From Vespa crabro (Eukaryota; Arthropoda; Insecta; Hymenoptera; Vespidae), in the NCBI RefSeq assembly GCF_910589235.1, contig NC_060968.1, forward strand, positions 930,001 through 994,000: a stretch of 64,000 nucleotides of DNA, given 5' to 3'. Positions 60,676-64,000 of this stretch are shown here, one piece after another (the first letter of the stretch is position 1; each line of letters opens with the position of its first letter). A program made the translations under genes and the position numbers. The notes under the pieces were generated by a model, which made no database searches, was not told the origin of the DNA, and was given only the letters and a program-made list of their open reading frames with translations.

Positions 60676-61741
60676 AATATCTATATAGATAATCGCCTAG
60701 TTTTAATAATTAAATTTGTCAATTGGAAGACTATATTTATAATTAAAACGTGCATGTCACGTTTTTGGATATGTATTTGTGAGTTTTTGTTCTTTTTTCT
60801 CTTTTCCTTATTTATTTTATTTTCCTTTAAAATTTCAATGAAAATATTGCATATTGAAAGAGAATAATCAAATGATTGTCTTCTTTGATTACTTTTGTGA
60901 GAGATTATTTCCTCTTCTTTCTTTTTTTTTTTATTTACAGATGACAAGAGGTGCAATGTTTTGATTTAATGCATAGTATATATATATAATAAAAATTGTT
61001 AACTTTCATTCACAACGAATAAGATTATAGCCATTCTCAAGAATAGAAATAATAACGAGAATGTTTAGAGAAATATTTTCTAAATTACAATAATGGCGGT
61101 GTCGTTAAATTCGCTGATAAAAATAATATACGTTGATAGTATATTGTACTAATATGCATATACCCCTAGTGGTGTAAAATTTTCAACGTTTCTAAAACCT
61201 GAGATTCAAGGCATGATGTCGGTAAATATATATGTATATATATTGAGTAAACCTATAAAAACAGGGTTTATATAGATTACTCTGTATAATATATAAATTG
61301 TTTGAAGTTAGGATTACAATTTGCGAATATCAAAAAATAAAAAATTGTTCTATTAAATAAAAATTTAGAAATCTTTTCTTTTGTTTCCAAAATAGATAAG
61401 AGTATAAAGTTCATACATTTAAATAAGTATTTTTGTGTAAAATGATACAAATCTGCCATAAGCCAATTTATAATATTTTCAAATTCGCAAGTTATTATCC
61501 TAACTTCTCAAAAACATAAATTGCTAAAAAGAAAAAAAGAGCCTGATTCAACAGCAACGCACAATAAAGAGTTTGCTTAAAAGTCTTAAATAAAATCTGT
61601 ACAAAGTCTATTCCTCTTGTGTCAGTCCGTATCAAAGTAAAGCTTTAAAAATCATCAAAATGATAAAAAAACTAGCCTTCTCATTTTCAATGAGGAACAA
61701 AAAAATGGATGCTAGGCTTCTATTAGAACATTATTAAAATA
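58651..61741. other. Gene-free region between glutaminase and the NKAIN-like exon
   Basis: AT-rich. It holds a 14-base inverted pair at 59840/60105 (listed separately) and (ATT)n near 60630-60675. Short open frames (59044-59343, 60535-60867, 60681-60956) have no motifs. The right end (to 61741) is probably the 3' UTR of the NKAIN-like gene. Confidence 0.4.
59840..60118. repeat. 279-bp segment bounded by 14-base perfect inverted repeats
   Basis: TAATTAGAGCTGTC at 59840-59853 and GACAGCTCTAATTA at 60105-60118. No clear target-site duplication; the interior shows no coding capacity. Could be a foldback element or chance. Confidence 0.4.
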
Positions 61742-62511
61742 TCATATCACTGTATCCTGATACGCTGGTGGTCCACTAAGAACAAATTGTCTTTGACTTT
61801 GCCTAACAATATCGGTTCTGCTAGGTACCTGAGGTGTAGCCCTGACACCATGATAATTGCTATAACTTGATCTAGCACTAGCAGGCCGATTGCTATACAA
61901 ATCTTCAAGATCTTCGCCATTCAAGCTTTGAGTACTAGTTTGTTGAAAAGTTGGATTGCTCTGACCTTGCCAATGCATAGTATTCAGATCATTTTCTTGC
62001 CAATTGTCAGTGAGATTTCGTGTTGAGCTACTTCCATCCCAGATAGGGAGATTCTGATTGGAATAATTACTTGTGTTCGAATAATTGTTACTATCCTGTC
62101 CAGTCCAAAGCGTTGGCGAAGAGACAGCCATGTTCACAGCTTCTGGCTGCCAATTAGAATTTCTATCTCTGTCCCAACTTATTGAAATCCTATCATAATT
62201 CAATGTTCCTTGAGACAAAGAGTTTACGTTTTGATTGGTTAAATTACTTGGTGCTGTATTAGCATAAAGACTCTCCTGATGGTCCATTATCCGATTAACT
62301 GGATTCTTTCGACGTGATTGTCTGACTGAACTTCTTCGACTGGATCGACGTGTACCATCTCGTGATATCACAGAACGTCTCTTGACTCTTCGAGGTGTCA
62401 TTGGCTTAGGTGATACACTATCGTCATGTACAGGAGGCTCTGGTTGAGAATACTCGATGCTATACAACGGCCGAGGCTGCTTTTTCTTCTTCTTCTTCTT
62501 CTTAATTTGTA
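61742..62511 (-). CDS. Last coding exon of a gene with a basic Ser/Asn-rich tail, probably NKAIN-like (partial)
   Basis: Acceptor TTCTCCAACAG at 62512; the exon enters mid-codon and runs 256 residues to a TGA at 61744-61742. Order: poly-Lys, RPLYSIEYSQPEPP, then a basic TPRRVKRRS and RRSSRRSSVRQSRRK segment, then a long Asn/Ser/Gln/Trp-rich region (YDRISISWDRD, WTGQDSNNYSN), and an end of SGPPAYQDTVI. This C-terminus has a PPAY motif for WW domains and DTVI, a class I PDZ ligand. It looks like the cytoplasmic tail of a membrane protein. The RPLYSIEY and TPRRVKRRS blocks recall insect sodium/potassium ATPase beta-1 interacting proteins from memory. The membrane exons lie beyond the window, so the family call is tentative. 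The exon itself is well supported. Confidence 0.6.
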
Positions 62512-63361
62512 CTGTTGGAGAAAACAAAAAGACAAAAGAAATAACATAGAGTGACTTAGAGATAAATAGAAAAAGAAAGATGTATTTGAGTCTATCATAT
62601 TAATCTATCGATATTATCGATATTAATTATTGACAAAATCGATTTTGTTATAAACAAATATAAATCTCTATCATGATAATATATTTGCAAATTAATCGAT
62701 ATTACAAGTTTTTTTTTACGGTATTTCTTTCTTGGCAATTCACGTATGTTATTCATACATGTTAGTAATTATAAAAATGACCTAGAAAAATTGAATTTTT
62801 AAATTAATTTTATTATATAATATTATATCATATTATATATTATATTGAAAAACAACTTAGACTACTTTCATAATCACTCTCATATGTATTGTAAAATACA
62901 TTCCAACACACCCATTGTTAATTGATTAAGAATTATTGATGTCACATATTTTTTAAGAATAATTTTCCCTTGCAAAAATAAAAATATATTACTTGTAATA
63001 ATGTACCCAAGATTATTTCTGAAAAGTGATTACCCAAAAAGCTACACAGCCACACAAAATTCTATAAGATTTCCCATAAACCAATCAACCAACCAACCGT
63101 AGAGAGAAGGAAGATGTTAGAAAAAGGAAAAAGAAGAAAAATGAAGGGGTTAATAAATAAAAAAGCAAGCAATAGTAACATTGCACATTTATTGTCACTA
63201 ATAAACTGCATCAAAAGGATCAATGCAATACAGTCAAAATAATAATACAAAACTAATTCCTACGTTCTTAAAAAATTATGCGTTATTTATTTTTCTTTTT
63301 TGCAAAATAAAGTGACAAGAAAACTTGTACTTTTCTACGCAGGACGATAAAGAATCCAATT

Positions 63362-63421
<60 letters not shown>

Positions 63422-64000
63422 TGATCTGAAAACATTACATATACAGCAATGATTATAGTCCGATTTTCGTAAATCTTTTCTATTCATTATTTATTATAAT
63501 AAATTCTAATTAACTTTTTTACTTCTTTCGTCATATTTAATATAATTTTCATCTATCAAAGGAATGAGTTCGTATGATAATGTATGAGTAAAAATAAAAT
63601 AAAAAAGAAACAAAAAATAAAAAATAAAAGAAAAATATCATGCAGAACCGAGTCAAAAGTATATTCATCATTCAAATTTCATATATTTTTTTTATATGCA
63701 TCGTTATAATTTTTATATACTTGAATTAAGAAATTTTATAAGAATATATAGAAATTAATTATTTTCAAAACGTTCGAAGATGAAATCATGATGAGACCAA
63801 CTACCATGCACTACTAAACATACTTAAATATTTATAGTTTTCCATAGCACCACATAGTAACCAAACGTTCAATGCTATAAGTAATAAGCTAATAAAATGC
63901 AGTCCAAAATATAATAAAAAACAAATAGACATATTGCTTGAGAAAAGTGATGTTTGAGAAACCTATATCTTATTAATTGTAGGTATAATAGTAAAAAAAA
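62512..64000. other. Intron of the NKAIN-like gene
   Basis: No further exon found to the window edge. Contains a (TA)n run at 63365-63415. A hydrophobic 62-codon open frame at 63062-63250 has no splice context. Confidence 0.5.

Noticed and set aside
63062..63250. Hydrophobic 62-codon frame that could be an NKAIN membrane exon
   Set aside because: No acceptor/donor pair at its edges and no resemblance to the family's membrane segments.
1..64000. tRNA, rRNA, CRISPR, viral or bacterial-type genes
   Set aside because: Looked for and not seen: no cloverleaf with A and B boxes recognised by eye, no spaced direct-repeat array, no polymerase, integrase or capsid motif.

Overview
The window is an AT-rich nuclear segment from an insect, most likely a hymenopteran and possibly a vespid wasp. 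Evidence: spliced genes with short AT-rich introns, GT-AG sites, TATA plus TCAGT-type promoters, dense (TA)n, (CT)n and (TTA)n microsatellites, a mariner-type MITE with TA target sites, and an intact animal-type glutaminase. The species assignment is inference. Every gene I can support lies on the minus strand.

Layout, left to right. 1-13 kb: a decayed tandem array of two small secreted-protein genes. One is a His/Gly-rich peptide gene: intact copy at 8153-8615, start-less copy at 2179-2601. The other is an acidic secreted protein of 298 aa: intact copy at 10987-12483, broken copies near 4946-5905 and 595-1240. A 933-bp block at 1246-2178 recurs at 7220-8152, almost identical and without indels, and stops at the stop codon of the His-rich gene. 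13-22 kb: no convincing gene, but several local duplications, a tandem array and short GC-elevated islands. 22.6-24.3 kb: a small secreted precursor with dibasic cleavage sites and a possible upstream 5' UTR exon. 26.8-29.1 kb: a degenerate repeat array.

31.1-36.1 kb: a five-exon gene for a 1215-aa secreted, Gly/Ser/Ala/Asn-repeat structural (silk- or cuticle-like) protein. All its introns are phase 1 and it has a clear TATA/initiator promoter. 39-42 kb: a possible spliced non-coding transcript and a short tandem repeat. 42.5-44.2 kb: a second degenerate array, with a 132-bp mariner-type MITE inserted in one unit. 47.5-58.2 kb: a complete 12-exon mitochondrial glutaminase gene (622 aa), reconstructed with consistent splice phases and all expected active-site residues. 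It has a 36-nt in-frame microexon, a candidate alternative first exon and promoter, a roughly 1-kb imperfect palindrome in intron 2, and a CpG-rich promoter-like block in intron 9. 61.7-62.5 kb: the last coding exon of a gene whose basic, serine-rich tail resembles insect NKAIN (Na,K-ATPase beta-1 interacting) proteins; its upstream exons lie outside the window.

Except for glutaminase and the NKAIN-like exon, the coding content is secreted, low-complexity, fast-changing and probably lineage-specific. The least described parts are the His-rich/acidic secreted pair with its unusual conversion-like pattern, the silk-like gene and the dibasic precursor.
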